Position numbers and translations under genes: made by a program. Below are positions 1-10,189 of a stretch of 64,000 nt of DNA, piece by piece. The stretch is from the NCBI GenBank assembly GCA_963839365.1, contig CAWIUT010000002.1:248001-312000 (forward strand), given 5' to 3'. Position 1 is the first letter of the stretch; the number at the start of each line of letters is the position of its first letter. This stretch comes from DASSKA01 sp963839365 (GTDB lineage Bacteria; Actinomycetota; Actinomycetes; Propionibacteriales; Nocardioidaceae). The notes beneath the pieces were generated by a model. The model was not told where the DNA came from and did no database searches. It saw only the letters and a program-made list of their open reading frames with translations.

Positions 1-1008
1 GCCGAGGACCCGACCCTCAAGGAGGACGAGTCCACCGGCTTCGTGGTCTCCTCGACCGACGAGTCCGACGAGCCCGAGCAGCAGGTCATGGTCGCCGGCG
101 CGACCGCGGACCCGGTCAAGGACTACCTGAAGCAGATCGGCAAGGTGCCGCTGCTGAACGCCGAGATGGAGGTCGAGCTCGCCAAGCGGATCGAGGCCGG
201 CCTGTTCTCGGAGGAGAAGCTGGCCCAGGGCGGCAAGGTCTCGCCGAAGCTGCAGGAGGAGCTCGAGTGGGTGGCCGAGGACGGCCGCCGCGCCAAGAAC
301 CACCTGCTGGAGGCGAACCTGCGGCTGGTGGTCTCGCTGGCCAAGCGCTACACGGGGCGCGGGATGCTGTTCTTGGACCTGATCCAAGAAGGCAACCTCG
401 GCCTGATCCGTGCCGTCGAGAAGTTCGACTACACCAAGGGCTACAAGTTCTCCACCTACGCGACCTGGTGGATCCGCCAGGCGATCACCCGGGCGATGGC
501 CGACCAGGCCCGCACCATCCGTATCCCGGTGCACATGGTCGAGGTGATCAACAAGCTCGCCCGTGTGCAGCGGCAGATGCTGCAGGACCTCGGCCGCGAG
601 CCGACCCCCGAGGAGCTCGCCAAGGAGCTCGACATGACCCCCGAGAAGGTCATCGAGGTGCAGAAGTACGGCCGCGAGCCGATCTCCCTGCACACCCCGC
701 TCGGGGAGGACGGCGACTCCGAGTTCGGCGACCTGATCGAGGACTCCGAGGCGATCGTGCCGGCCGACGCGGTGTCCTTCACGCTGCTGCAGGAGCAGCT
801 GCACGCCGTGCTCGACACCCTGTCCGAGCGCGAGGCCGGCGTGGTCTCCATGCGCTTCGGGCTCACCGACGGGCAGCCGAAGACTCTGGACGAGATCGGC
901 AAGGTGTACGGCGTGACCCGCGAGCGGATCCGCCAGATCGAGTCCAAGACCATGTCCAAGCTGCGGCACCCTTCGCGCTCACAGGTCCTGCGCGACTACC
1001 TGGACTGA
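1..1008 (+). CDS. sigA: Principal RNA polymerase sigma factor (SigA/HrdB/RpoD), 5'-truncated
   Basis: The reading frame is open from base 1, so the N-terminus lies outside the window and 335 codons are visible. This is the housekeeping sigma-70 factor that gives RNA polymerase promoter specificity. Region 1.2 (DPVKDYLKQIGKVPLL) is followed by region 2 at about visible residues 103-165, with the polymerase-contact helix (LFLDLIQEGNLGLIRAVEKFDY) and the -10 recognition helix (FSTYATWWIRQAI). Region 3 follows, and the C-terminal region 4 helix-turn-helix is VTRERIRQIESKTMSKLRH ending in RDYLD. The acidic SSTDESDEPEQQ stretch before region 1.2 is typical of actinobacterial principal sigmas. An EamA transporter converges on it 22 bp downstream. 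The family and the principal (group 1) assignment are secure. Confidence 0.97.
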   Translation, partial: AEDPTLKEDESTGFVVSSTDESDEPEQQVMVAGATADPVKDYLKQIGKVPLLNAEMEVELAKRIEAGLFSEEKLAQGGKVSPKLQEELEWVAEDGRRAKNHLLEANLRLVVSLAKRYTGRGMLFLDLIQEGNLGLIRAVEKFDYTKGYKFSTYATWWIRQAITRAMADQARTIRIPVHMVEVINKLARVQRQMLQDLGREPTPEELAKELDMTPEKVIEVQKYGREPISLHTPLGEDGDSEFGDLIEDSEAIVPADAVSFTLLQEQLHAVLDTLSEREAGVVSMRFGLTDGQPKTLDEIGKVYGVTRERIRQIESKTMSKLRHPSRSQVLRDYLD

Positions 1009-1030
1009 CCTCACACCGCCGTCGGTCGCG

Positions 1031-1879
1031 TCAACCGCCCGCCACCAGCGCGATCGCCAGCGCGCACAGGCCGAGACCGAGCGCCTGGAGCCGGTGGATG
1101 CGTTCGTGCAGCAGGGCTACGGCGAGGAGCACCGTGGCGGCGGGGTAGAGCGCGGACAGCACGCCCGCGACGGTCAAGAACCCTCGCTGGCTCGCCAGCA
1201 GGAAGGCTGCGGTGGCGGAGGCGCCGAACGGTCCGGCCGCCAGTGCCCACCAGACCGTCCGGCCGCGCGGCCGCCAGCTCGAGCGCAGCGCCGTGGCGAG
1301 CAGCACGACCGCGGGCACCGAGACGGCGTTGGCGGCGAGTAGCGGGAACAGCCCCGCCGAGGCAGGCACCTGGCCCAGCGCGGCGAACAGGCCGCCGAAG
1401 CCCAGGCCGGACAGCACACCGTCCATGAGACCCTCGCGGAACGAGGCCCGGCCCCGGTTGCCTCCACCGGTCGAGTCCGGCGTCGCGGACACCGCCCAGA
1501 TGCCGGGCAGCGCCAGCACGATCCCGGCCCAGATCAGCGGCGAGGGCCGCTCTCCGGTGGCGGCCCCCACCAGCACCGGCACGGCGGCCGAACCCACCGC
1601 GGAGACGGGGGAGACCACGCTGATCCGACCGGAGGCGAAGCCGCGGTAGAGGAAGCCGGTGCCCAGGCCGCTGCCCAGGCCGGCGACCGAGCCCCACGCC
1701 AGGTCCGCGCCGGTCGGGGCGCCCCGGAACAGCAGCGCCACCACCAGCACACATGCGGTGGAGGAGCACTGCGCGACCACGGCCACCTGCCAGGCCGAGG
1801 TCTTCCGGGAGACCACCCCGCCGATGAAGTCCGAGAGGCCGTAGGCGAGCGCCGAGCAGAGGGCGAGCAGGACAGCCAC
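1031..1879 (-). CDS. EamA/DMT-family membrane transporter
   Basis: This 282-residue, strongly hydrophobic protein has about ten predicted membrane helices arranged as two EamA repeats, the architecture of drug/metabolite-transporter-superfamily permeases. The N-terminus (MAVLLALCSALAYGLSDFIGG) has the typical first-helix pattern with the SDF motif. The substrate cannot be predicted from sequence. The GTG start at 1879 is preceded on the minus strand by AGAGGGTGA, a usable Shine-Dalgarno. The upstream minus-strand gene (DUF7455) ends 77 bp away with a strong terminator between them, so this gene probably has its own transcript. It converges with sigA. Confidence 0.85.
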   Translation of the reverse strand: MAVLLALCSALAYGLSDFIGGVVSRKTSAWQVAVVAQCSSTACVLVVALLFRGAPTGADLAWGSVAGLGSGLGTGFLYRGFASGRISVVSPVSAVGSAAVPVLVGAATGERPSPLIWAGIVLALPGIWAVSATPDSTGGGNRGRASFREGLMDGVLSGLGFGGLFAALGQVPASAGLFPLLAANAVSVPAVVLLATALRSSWRPRGRTVWWALAAGPFGASATAAFLLASQRGFLTVAGVLSALYPAATVLLAVALLHERIHRLQALGLGLCALAIALVAGG

Positions 1880-1899
1880 CGGGTCACCCTCTCACGACG

Positions 1900-1936
1900 C
1901 ACCGAGGCCCCGGGCAGCTCGCCCGGGGCCTCGGTG
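1900..1936 (-). terminator. Intrinsic terminator, 16-bp perfect stem
   Basis: CACCGAGGCCCCGGGC (1900-1915) is the exact reverse complement of 1921-1936, with a 5-nt AGCTC loop. It lies just 3' of the DUF7455 gene on the minus strand and separates it from the EamA gene. There is no clear U-tract, as is common in high-GC actinobacteria. Confidence 0.8.
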
Positions 1937-1956
1937 TGCGGCTTGTGTCGCCGAGG

Positions 1957-2187
1957 TCAGTGCTCGGTTTCCGGAGCCGTGCTCGGCGTGTCGTTCAGCT
2001 TGTCGGTCTCGTCGTGGACGTTGACCGCGATCTCACGAAGCTTGTCGCCGTGCTCCCGTGCGTGGTGTGCGCAGAACAGCAGCTCACCGCCACCGGCGAG
2101 CTCCACGCGCAGGTAAGCCTGGGCACCGCACCGGTCGCAGCGGTCCGCAGCGGTGAGCGGTGTCCTTGAAGCAACTGCAGTGGTCAC
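1957..2187 (-). CDS. DUF7455-type small zinc-ribbon-like protein
   Basis: This 76-residue protein has the arrangement LTAADRCDRCGAQAYLRV...GGELLFCAHHAREH. The CxxC and CxHH clusters look like one treble-clef/zinc-ribbon metal site. The central domain and Glu-rich C-terminal tail match the small DUF7455 family often encoded beside the principal sigma factor gene in actinobacteria. No catalytic residues are apparent and the function is unknown; a role in transcription is only suggested by location. The start is GTG at 2187, with GAGG about 6 nt upstream. A terminator (1900-1936) follows. Confidence 0.85.
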   Translation of the reverse strand: MTTAVASRTPLTAADRCDRCGAQAYLRVELAGGGELLFCAHHAREHGDKLREIAVNVHDETDKLNDTPSTAPETEH

Positions 2188-2447
2188 TTGTGCCTCGATT
2201 CCTTCCTTGGCGTCCTGGTCAACGTAGCGGGTCGGTCAAGTTGCCGCGTTCACCAGGGTCAACATCCAATCACGCGATCTCGTTCCCACGGCTCGGGGTC
2301 TTTCACGATGAGACCAGTGAGCCTCCCCACACAACCCCTCCTCATCAATGTCGGACGCGGCCTCGGATCTTCATAGTTGCCGAAGGGCCCGAATCGAAAC
2401 CTCTTCGGACCCTCCCGACACCCATCTGTGTGCGGCGTCCTGTGGCG

Positions 2448-2483
2448 CCGGACACAGATCCGGACACAGGCCCCGATACAGAA
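2448..2483. repeat. Imperfect 12-bp tandem repeat, three units
   Basis: The units are CCGGACACAGAT, CCGGACACAGGC and CCCGATACAGAA. They lie between the divergent DUF7455 and parE genes, about 90 bp upstream of the parE -10. No function is apparent; it could be a small regulatory repeat or chance slippage. Confidence 0.45.
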
Positions 2484-2573
2484 CCATGTGCCTCCATCGT
2501 GCCCCCATCGTGCCCGGTGGCGCAGGTGATCCACGGTAGGCGTGGCGTTTCGGGAAGCCGGGCGTGTCGCGGG

Positions 2574-2609
2574 TAGATTTGGTCCGCAACGCCCCTCTCA
2601 CCCAAGGAG
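2574..2609 (+). promoter_or_regulatory. parE promoter -10 and ribosome binding site
   Basis: A TAGATT -10-like hexamer (2574-2579) precedes a short leader that carries AAGGAG (2604-2609) four bases before the GTG start at 2614. No good -35 is visible. Confidence 0.5.
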
Positions 2610-2613
2610 TCAC

Positions 2614-4704
2614 GTGCCAACCCGGAGCGCCGGAGGGACCAAGATCGACAACGCCTACAACGCCCAGCACCTCCTCGTGCTCGAGGGGCTGGAGGCGGTG
2701 CGCAAGAGGCCGGGCATGTACATCGGCTCGACCGACACCCGGGGTCTCATGCACTGCCTCTGGGAGATCATCGACAACGGTGTCGACGAGGCGCTCGCCG
2801 GGGCCGCGCACCGCATCGAGGTGACGCTCCACCCGGACGGCTCGGCGGAGGTGCACGACGACGGGCGGGGCATCCCGGTGGACAAGGAGCCCAAGACCGG
2901 ACTTCCCGGCGTCGAGGTGATCTTCACCAAGCTGCACGCAGGCGGCAAGTTCGGCGGCGGGTCGTACGTCGCCACCGGCGGTCTGCACGGCGTGGGCGCC
3001 TCCGTGGTGAACGCGCTCTCGGCGCGTCTGGACGTCGACGTCGACCGGTCGCCGGCCACCCAGGGGATGTCGTTCCGACGCGGCGCGCCGGGGGTCTTCG
3101 ACGGGGACGGCCCGGACGCCGGCTTCACCGCCAGGTCGGGGCTCTCCCGCAAGGGCGGCCGGGTCAAGAAGGGGGTCAGCGGCACCCGGATCCGGTTCTG
3201 GCCGGACCGGCAGATCTTCACCAAGAACGCCACGTTCGTCTTCGACGAGCTGGTCACTCGGGCGCGCCAGACCTCGTTCATCGTGCCCGGCCTGGAGCTG
3301 GTGATCCGGGACCTGCGCGGGGACGAGCCGGCGGAGGAGCGGTTCCGCCACGACGGCGGGATCAGCGAGTTCTGCGACTTCCTGGCCGCCGACGAGCCGG
3401 TCACCGAGGTGCTCCGGTTCGAGGGGCACGACACCTTCACCGAGACGGTGCCGCTGCTCGACGACAAGGGGCACATGACGCCGCAGGACGTCGAGCGGGA
3501 CCTGACTGTGGACGTCGCGGTGCGGTGGGGCTCCGGCTACGACACGGAGCTGCGTTCGTTCGTGAACGTGATCGCCACCCCGAAGGGTGGCACGCACGTC
3601 TCCGGTTTCGACCAAGCGATCACCAAGACCTTCAACGAGGTGCTGCGGGCCACCAAGACGCTGAAGTCCGCCGAGCCGGACATCATCAAGGACGACGTGC
3701 TGGAGGGGCTGACCGCGGTGGTCACCGTGCGGCTTGCCGAGCCGCAGTTCGAGGGGCAGACCAAGGAGGTGCTCGGCACCCCCGACGCCCGCCGGATCGT
3801 CCGCAAGGTGGTCGCAGCCGAGCTCAAGGCGTTCCTGACCTCGAAGAAGACCAAGGACAAGCAGCAGGCCCGGCAGGTGCTCGACAAGGTCGTCGGCGCC
3901 TCGCGCACCCGGATCGCGGCGCGGCAGCACCGCGAGACCCAGCGGCGCAAGAACGCCCTGGAGTCCAGCGCCCTGCCGGCGAAGCTCGCGGACTGCCGGT
4001 CCACGGACATGGACCGCAGCGAGCTGTTCATCGTCGAGGGCGACTCCGCGCTCGGCACCGCGAAGCTGGCCCGCAACTCCGAGTTCCAGGCCCTGCTGCC
4101 GATCCGAGGCAAGATCCTCAACGTGCAGAAGGCCTCGGTCGCCGACATGCTCAAGAACGCCGAGTGCGCGGCGATCATCCAGGTCGTCGGCGCCGGTTCG
4201 GGTCGCACGTTCGACATCGACGCCCGCCGCTACGGCCGAGTCATCTTCATGGCCGACGCGGACTCCGACGGAGCGCACATCCGCTGCCTGCTGACCACGC
4301 TGTTCTTCAAGTACATGCCCGGGCTGATCGAGCAGGGCCGGGTCTACAGCGCCGTGCCGCCCTTGCACCGCATCGAGCTGACCAACCCGAAGAAGGGCAT
4401 GGACAAGTACATCTACACCTACTCCGACCAGGAGCTGCAGCGGAAGCTGGCCGAGCTGTCGAAGAAGGGGGTCCGCTGGAAGGACCCGGTCCAGCGCTAC
4501 AAGGGCCTCGGGGAGATGGACGCCGACCAGCTGGCCGAGACCACCATGGACCCGCGCCGGCGCACCCTGCGCCGGATCACCGCCGACGACGCCGAGGCGG
4601 CCGCCGAGGTTTTCGAGCTGCTCATGGGCTCGGAGGTCGCGCCGCGCAAGGAGTTCCTGGTGCAGGGCGCCTATGAGGTGGACGCGGACGCGATCGACGC
4701 CTGA
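2614..4704 (+). CDS. parE: Type IIA topoisomerase subunit B (topoisomerase IV ParE-like)
   Basis: This 696-residue ATPase subunit of a type II DNA topoisomerase drives strand passage together with the partner encoded at 7628-10099. The N-terminal GHKL ATPase fold has the Mg-ATP motif WEIIDNGVDEA (Glu51, Asn55) and RKRPGMYIGS. A Gly-rich ATP lid (GGKFGGGSYVATGGLHGVG) and a transducer domain follow. The Toprim domain has ELFIVEGDSALG and DADSDGAHIR, and the C-terminal tail has RYKGLGEMDADQL. The start is GTG 2614, chosen for AAGGAG just upstream; the longer in-frame ATG at 2542 gives an unrelated extension. Pairing with a ParC-like gene beside sigA resembles the second topoisomerase of Streptomyces, hence ParE rather than GyrB. 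That distinction is context-based. Confidence 0.93.
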   Translation: MPTRSAGGTKIDNAYNAQHLLVLEGLEAVRKRPGMYIGSTDTRGLMHCLWEIIDNGVDEALAGAAHRIEVTLHPDGSAEVHDDGRGIPVDKEPKTGLPGVEVIFTKLHAGGKFGGGSYVATGGLHGVGASVVNALSARLDVDVDRSPATQGMSFRRGAPGVFDGDGPDAGFTARSGLSRKGGRVKKGVSGTRIRFWPDRQIFTKNATFVFDELVTRARQTSFIVPGLELVIRDLRGDEPAEERFRHDGGISEFCDFLAADEPVTEVLRFEGHDTFTETVPLLDDKGHMTPQDVERDLTVDVAVRWGSGYDTELRSFVNVIATPKGGTHVSGFDQAITKTFNEVLRATKTLKSAEPDIIKDDVLEGLTAVVTVRLAEPQFEGQTKEVLGTPDARRIVRKVVAAELKAFLTSKKTKDKQQARQVLDKVVGASRTRIAARQHRETQRRKNALESSALPAKLADCRSTDMDRSELFIVEGDSALGTAKLARNSEFQALLPIRGKILNVQKASVADMLKNAECAAIIQVVGAGSGRTFDIDARRYGRVIFMADADSDGAHIRCLLTTLFFKYMPGLIEQGRVYSAVPPLHRIELTNPKKGMDKYIYTYSDQELQRKLAELSKKGVRWKDPVQRYKGLGEMDADQLAETTMDPRRRTLRRITADDAEAAAEVFELLMGSEVAPRKEFLVQGAYEVDADAIDA

Positions 4705-4713
4705 CCGGACCGC

Positions 4714-5211
4714 TCAGGCGAGCTGCTCCAGACGCCCGGTGGCCACGTCGTAGAGGAAGCCGCCGACGGCGACCGACGCGGGGATGAACGGGTGCTCGCG
4801 GACCGCGCGGACATCCTCGGAGAGTGCCGCCTTCTGGTCCTCGATGACCCCGAAGGTGAGCGACGACGCGTCCGACCCGGCGGACTCGCCGACCCGGGCC
4901 CGCATCTGCTCCTGGGTCGAGGAGGCCATCGCGCACCGCGTGTGCGGCACCACCAGGATCCGGTCCACCCCGAGCAGGTGCACCGCGAGCACCAGCGCCT
5001 CCATCGCGACCGGCGTGACCCGACCGCCGGGGTTGCGGACCACCTTGGCGTCTCCCTGTCGCAGGCCCAGCATCTCCAGCGGGGGCACCCGGGCATCCAT
5101 GCAGGTCACCACCGCCACGCCGGCCTTCGCCACCCCTTCGAGCTCGGCGTAGGGGAAGCGGGCCGCGAACTCCTGGTTGGCGGTGAGCAGGTCATCGAAG
5201 GGCGTAGTCAC
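4714..5211 (-). CDS. Beta-class carbonic anhydrase
   Basis: This 165-residue zinc enzyme interconverts CO2 and bicarbonate. Visible active-site residues are Cys37, Asp39 and Arg41 in VVTCMDARV and the HxxC pair His90/Cys93 in VVPHTRCAM, the canonical Cys2His zinc set with the Asp-Arg dyad. The length matches short beta-CAs of the mycobacterial Rv1284 type. The start is GTG 5211: a TAGCCT -10 box (5218-5223, minus strand) ends 6 nt before it, predicting a leaderless mRNA, and this box overlaps the stop codon of the MFS gene upstream. It converges with parE with only 9 bp between the stops. Confidence 0.93.
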   Translation of the reverse strand: MTTPFDDLLTANQEFAARFPYAELEGVAKAGVAVVTCMDARVPPLEMLGLRQGDAKVVRNPGGRVTPVAMEALVLAVHLLGVDRILVVPHTRCAMASSTQEQMRARVGESAGSDASSLTFGVIEDQKAALSEDVRAVREHPFIPASVAVGGFLYDVATGRLEQLA

Positions 5212-5220
5212 CCGGGCAGG

Positions 5221-6933
5221 CTATCGAACCCTCCTGCCGCGCAACGTCGCCAGCCCGACCAACCCGGCGAGCAGCGCACAACAGGCGGCACCGAGGAACA
5301 CGGTGTGCAGCTCGGTGAGCGCGGCCGACCGCAGCAGGGTGGTGTACGACGGACACACGGTCGCCGTGCCGCACACCTTCACCGGCCCCGGCAGCTGCGC
5401 CTGGACCTCGTAGAAGCGGTGCAGCCCGACCGTGGTGAGCACCGCCAGGCCGACCAGCATGCCCACCATCCGGGCCGCGACCAGCAGGGCGCTGGCGATG
5501 CCGTGCACGCCGTGGTCCGTGGCGGCCAGCAGCGCCGCGTTCACCGGAGCCAGCGCCATCCCGAAGCCCAGGCCGGCCCCGAGCAGGGACACCGTGGCGG
5601 CGGGGTGGCTCAGGCTGTCGGGGCCCCACGTCGCCATCCACCCCAGTCCAGCGGCGGCCAGCACCAGGCCGGCGGCGGCCACGGGCCCGCTCGTGAGCCG
5701 TCGGAGGGCCCAGCCACCGAGCACGGCGCCGACCGGCACCGCGACCAGGAACCGCAGCAGCACCAGCCCGGCGGCCGGCTGCGAGGTGGGTGCGACCGTG
5801 AGCCGTGCGAACAGCGGGACGTCGACGAGGGCGGCGATCAGCGCGGCCCCGACGAGCAGGCTGACCAGTAGCGCCCCCCAGGCCGTCGGGGCGGCCAGCG
5901 CCCCTCGCGGCAGCAGCGGTCGGCGGCCGGTTCGCACCCGCCACCAGAACCCGGCGGCGGCGACCACGGCAGCGGCCAGCCACCAGCGGCCGCCCGGGGC
6001 CAGCAGGGCGGTGCGGGGGTCGGTGGTCGCGAACGCCAGTACCACGCCGCCGAGTGCGGCGGCGAGCAGCAGCGATCCCCCCGGGTCCGCCTGGCGAGCG
6101 ACCCGCACGGCACGGCGCACGTCGATGAGCGGGTGGCGGGCCACCAGGCCGCGCACCCCGACGGCGAGGACCAGCAGAAGGAACAGCACACCCACCGGGG
6201 AGGCCCAGCGGCCGGGCCCCGAGACGTGACCGGAGAACGGCACGAACGCCAGGCCGAGGGTGACGTCCTCGGTGAGCGCGGCCGGCTGCACCAGCACGAG
6301 CACCAGCGTGCCGAGCGCCAGCAGCGCCAGCAGCATCCCGACCGGGTCGGGCGGCCGGGCACCCGAGCGCCGGCCCGCGAACCACAGGGCGGCACCGAGC
6401 ACCAGGGCCACCGCCAGGTTCACCCAGAAGATGTCCCGCCACCCGGCCAGCGCGAGCACCACCGCGGCGTACACCGGCCCGAGCAGGCTGCCTACCTCCT
6501 GGACCGCGCTGACCACGCCGAGCGGGAACCCGCGCCGCTCGGCCGGGTAGCGGTCGGCCACCAGCGCCAGGGTGGCCGGCACCAGACCGCCGCCGCCCAC
6601 GCCCTGCAGGAACCGGCCGGTGACCATGCTGGCGAGGTCGTACGACGCGGCGGTCAGCAGCGCGCCGAGCCCGAACAGGACCAACGAGCCGAGCAGCACC
6701 GGCACCCGGCCCACGAGGTCGGCGATCCTGCCCAGCAGCGGCAGCACCGCGACGTAGCCGAGCAGGAAGCCGGAGACGATCGGCGTGGCCCGCTGCAGCT
6801 GGTCGACGGACAGCCCGACGCCGGACATCATGTCGGGCAGCGCGAGCACCACCACGTAGGTGTCGGCGGCCGCGAACGCCACCGCGGCAGCTCCGAGGCC
6901 CAGCGTGAGGCGGGAGCCGCCGGTCCCGGTCAC
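5221..6933 (-). CDS. MFS exporter, P55-like (DHA2 type, about 14 helices)
   Basis: This 570-residue multi-helix protein belongs to the major facilitator superfamily. The N-terminal half has the drug:H+ antiporter signature (LLGRIADLVGRVPVLLGS) after helix 2 and GRFLQGVGGGGLVPATLALVAD in helix 4. About 14 hydrophobic segments and the extra central helices fit the DHA2 subgroup. The upstream gene encodes an LppX/LprG lipoprotein. In mycobacteria LprG (Rv1411c) and the P55 exporter (Rv1410c) form an operon that moves lipids across the envelope, so this protein is called P55-like by homology plus context. The GTG start (6931-6933) overlaps the lprG TGA by 4 bp (GTGA). The longer frame to 7782 is antisense-like read-through of lprG and is not used. 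Confidence 0.9.
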   Translation of the reverse strand: MTGTGGSRLTLGLGAAAVAFAAADTYVVVLALPDMMSGVGLSVDQLQRATPIVSGFLLGYVAVLPLLGRIADLVGRVPVLLGSLVLFGLGALLTAASYDLASMVTGRFLQGVGGGGLVPATLALVADRYPAERRGFPLGVVSAVQEVGSLLGPVYAAVVLALAGWRDIFWVNLAVALVLGAALWFAGRRSGARPPDPVGMLLALLALGTLVLVLVQPAALTEDVTLGLAFVPFSGHVSGPGRWASPVGVLFLLLVLAVGVRGLVARHPLIDVRRAVRVARQADPGGSLLLAAALGGVVLAFATTDPRTALLAPGGRWWLAAAVVAAAGFWWRVRTGRRPLLPRGALAAPTAWGALLVSLLVGAALIAALVDVPLFARLTVAPTSQPAAGLVLLRFLVAVPVGAVLGGWALRRLTSGPVAAAGLVLAAAGLGWMATWGPDSLSHPAATVSLLGAGLGFGMALAPVNAALLAATDHGVHGIASALLVAARMVGMLVGLAVLTTVGLHRFYEVQAQLPGPVKVCGTATVCPSYTTLLRSAALTELHTVFLGAACCALLAGLVGLATLRGRRVR

Positions 6934-7627
6934 GGCGCGGTGATGTGCGGGTGCGCGCCGTACTGGTCGAACGTGATCGTGTAGCTGACCCCGGCGCCGC
7001 CGTAGAACGGGCCGGTCAGCACCGCCCGGGTGAGCACCCGGGCGGAGGTGACGGAGTACTCCGCGTCGAAGGACGCCCGGGCCGATGCGGACGGGATCAC
7101 CGCCGACACGGCGCTGCCCGGCAGCGTGCCGCGGTAGGTGGTGACCACCTGGGCACCCTGACGGGCCTGCCCTGCTCGCCGCAGGTGCCGCGTGCTGGTC
7201 AGCAGCGAGGAGAGGCCGCCGTGCGTGGCGAGCAGCCGGGCCGGGTTGGGGGCCCCGTAGTCCGCGGGGTTGATCTGCACCGTGTGCGCGGTGAACGGCA
7301 GCTTCGCCTCCACCTTGCCGTGCACCGCGACGACCGGCACGTCCATGGTCATGCCGGCGGCGTCGACCTTGATCGTGCCGCGGAACGCCGGCGAGTGGGT
7401 GGCCATGCCGTCCGCCCGCAGGATCCCCGACACCCCGTTCGGCAGGTGGTCGGTGGCCAGGACCAGGTGCACGCCGCTCGTCCGGTCGAGGTGACGGCGC
7501 GCGGCCGCCAGCACCTGTGCCGGGGAGGCCGACTGCGGGCCCCCGCCCCCGCTGCACGACGTGAGGGCGAGGAGCAGCGGGACCAGCAGCGGGGCCAGCA
7601 GCCGCCGGGGGAGGCGGGTGCCTCGGT

Positions 7628-7631
<4 letters not shown>
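6930..7631 (-). CDS. lprG: LppX/LprAFG-family lipoprotein (LprG-like)
   Basis: This 233-residue lipoprotein has a basic N-terminus, a hydrophobic h-region and a lipobox LALTSC, so Cys26 would be lipidated after signal peptidase II cleavage. The rest matches the LppX_LprAFG fold, a hydrophobic-cavity protein that binds acyl lipids on the outer face of the membrane. It is followed by a P55-like MFS exporter in the order known from the mycobacterial lprG-Rv1410c operon. The start is GTG 7631, overlapping the parC TGA by 4 bp; its own stop overlaps the exporter start by 4 bp. All three genes are therefore probably translationally coupled. Confidence 0.88.
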
Positions 7632-10099
<2,468 letters not shown>

Positions 10100-10177
10100 T
10101 GGCTCATTGTCTCCTGCGGCCGACGCAGGGGGCGCGGGGGCACGCCGGGTATGCCCCCCGGAACTGGGTCGGGGCGA

Positions 10178-10183
10178 TAGATT
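10178..10183 (+). promoter_or_regulatory. -10 box for leaderless pat gene
   Basis: TAGATT ends 6 nt before the GTG at 10190, the spacing expected if transcription starts at the first base of the start codon. There is no Shine-Dalgarno in front of the GTG. Confidence 0.55.
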
Positions 10184-10189
10184 TCCCTG

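Larger units (their letters stand above)
2188..2613. other. Intergenic region between divergent DUF7455 and parE genes
   Basis: This 426-bp stretch has no convincing gene; the ORFs across it are antisense or low-quality frames. It holds the promoter region of DUF7455 at its left end, a three-unit imperfect 12-bp tandem repeat at 2448-2483, and a TAGATT -10 box (2574-2579) followed by an AAGGAG ribosome binding site (2604-2609) for parE at its right end. Confidence 0.6.

Noticed and set aside
2371..4368. Very long minus-strand frame (665 codons) antisense to parE
   Set aside because: It is a GC-bias shadow: low-complexity Arg/Gly/Leu composition, no domains, and fully overlaid on conserved parE.
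2614..4704. GyrB rather than ParE
   Set aside because: Sequence motifs do not separate them by eye; location beside sigA with a non-adjacent A subunit resembles the topoisomerase IV pair of other actinobacteria. A tree with gyrB would decide.
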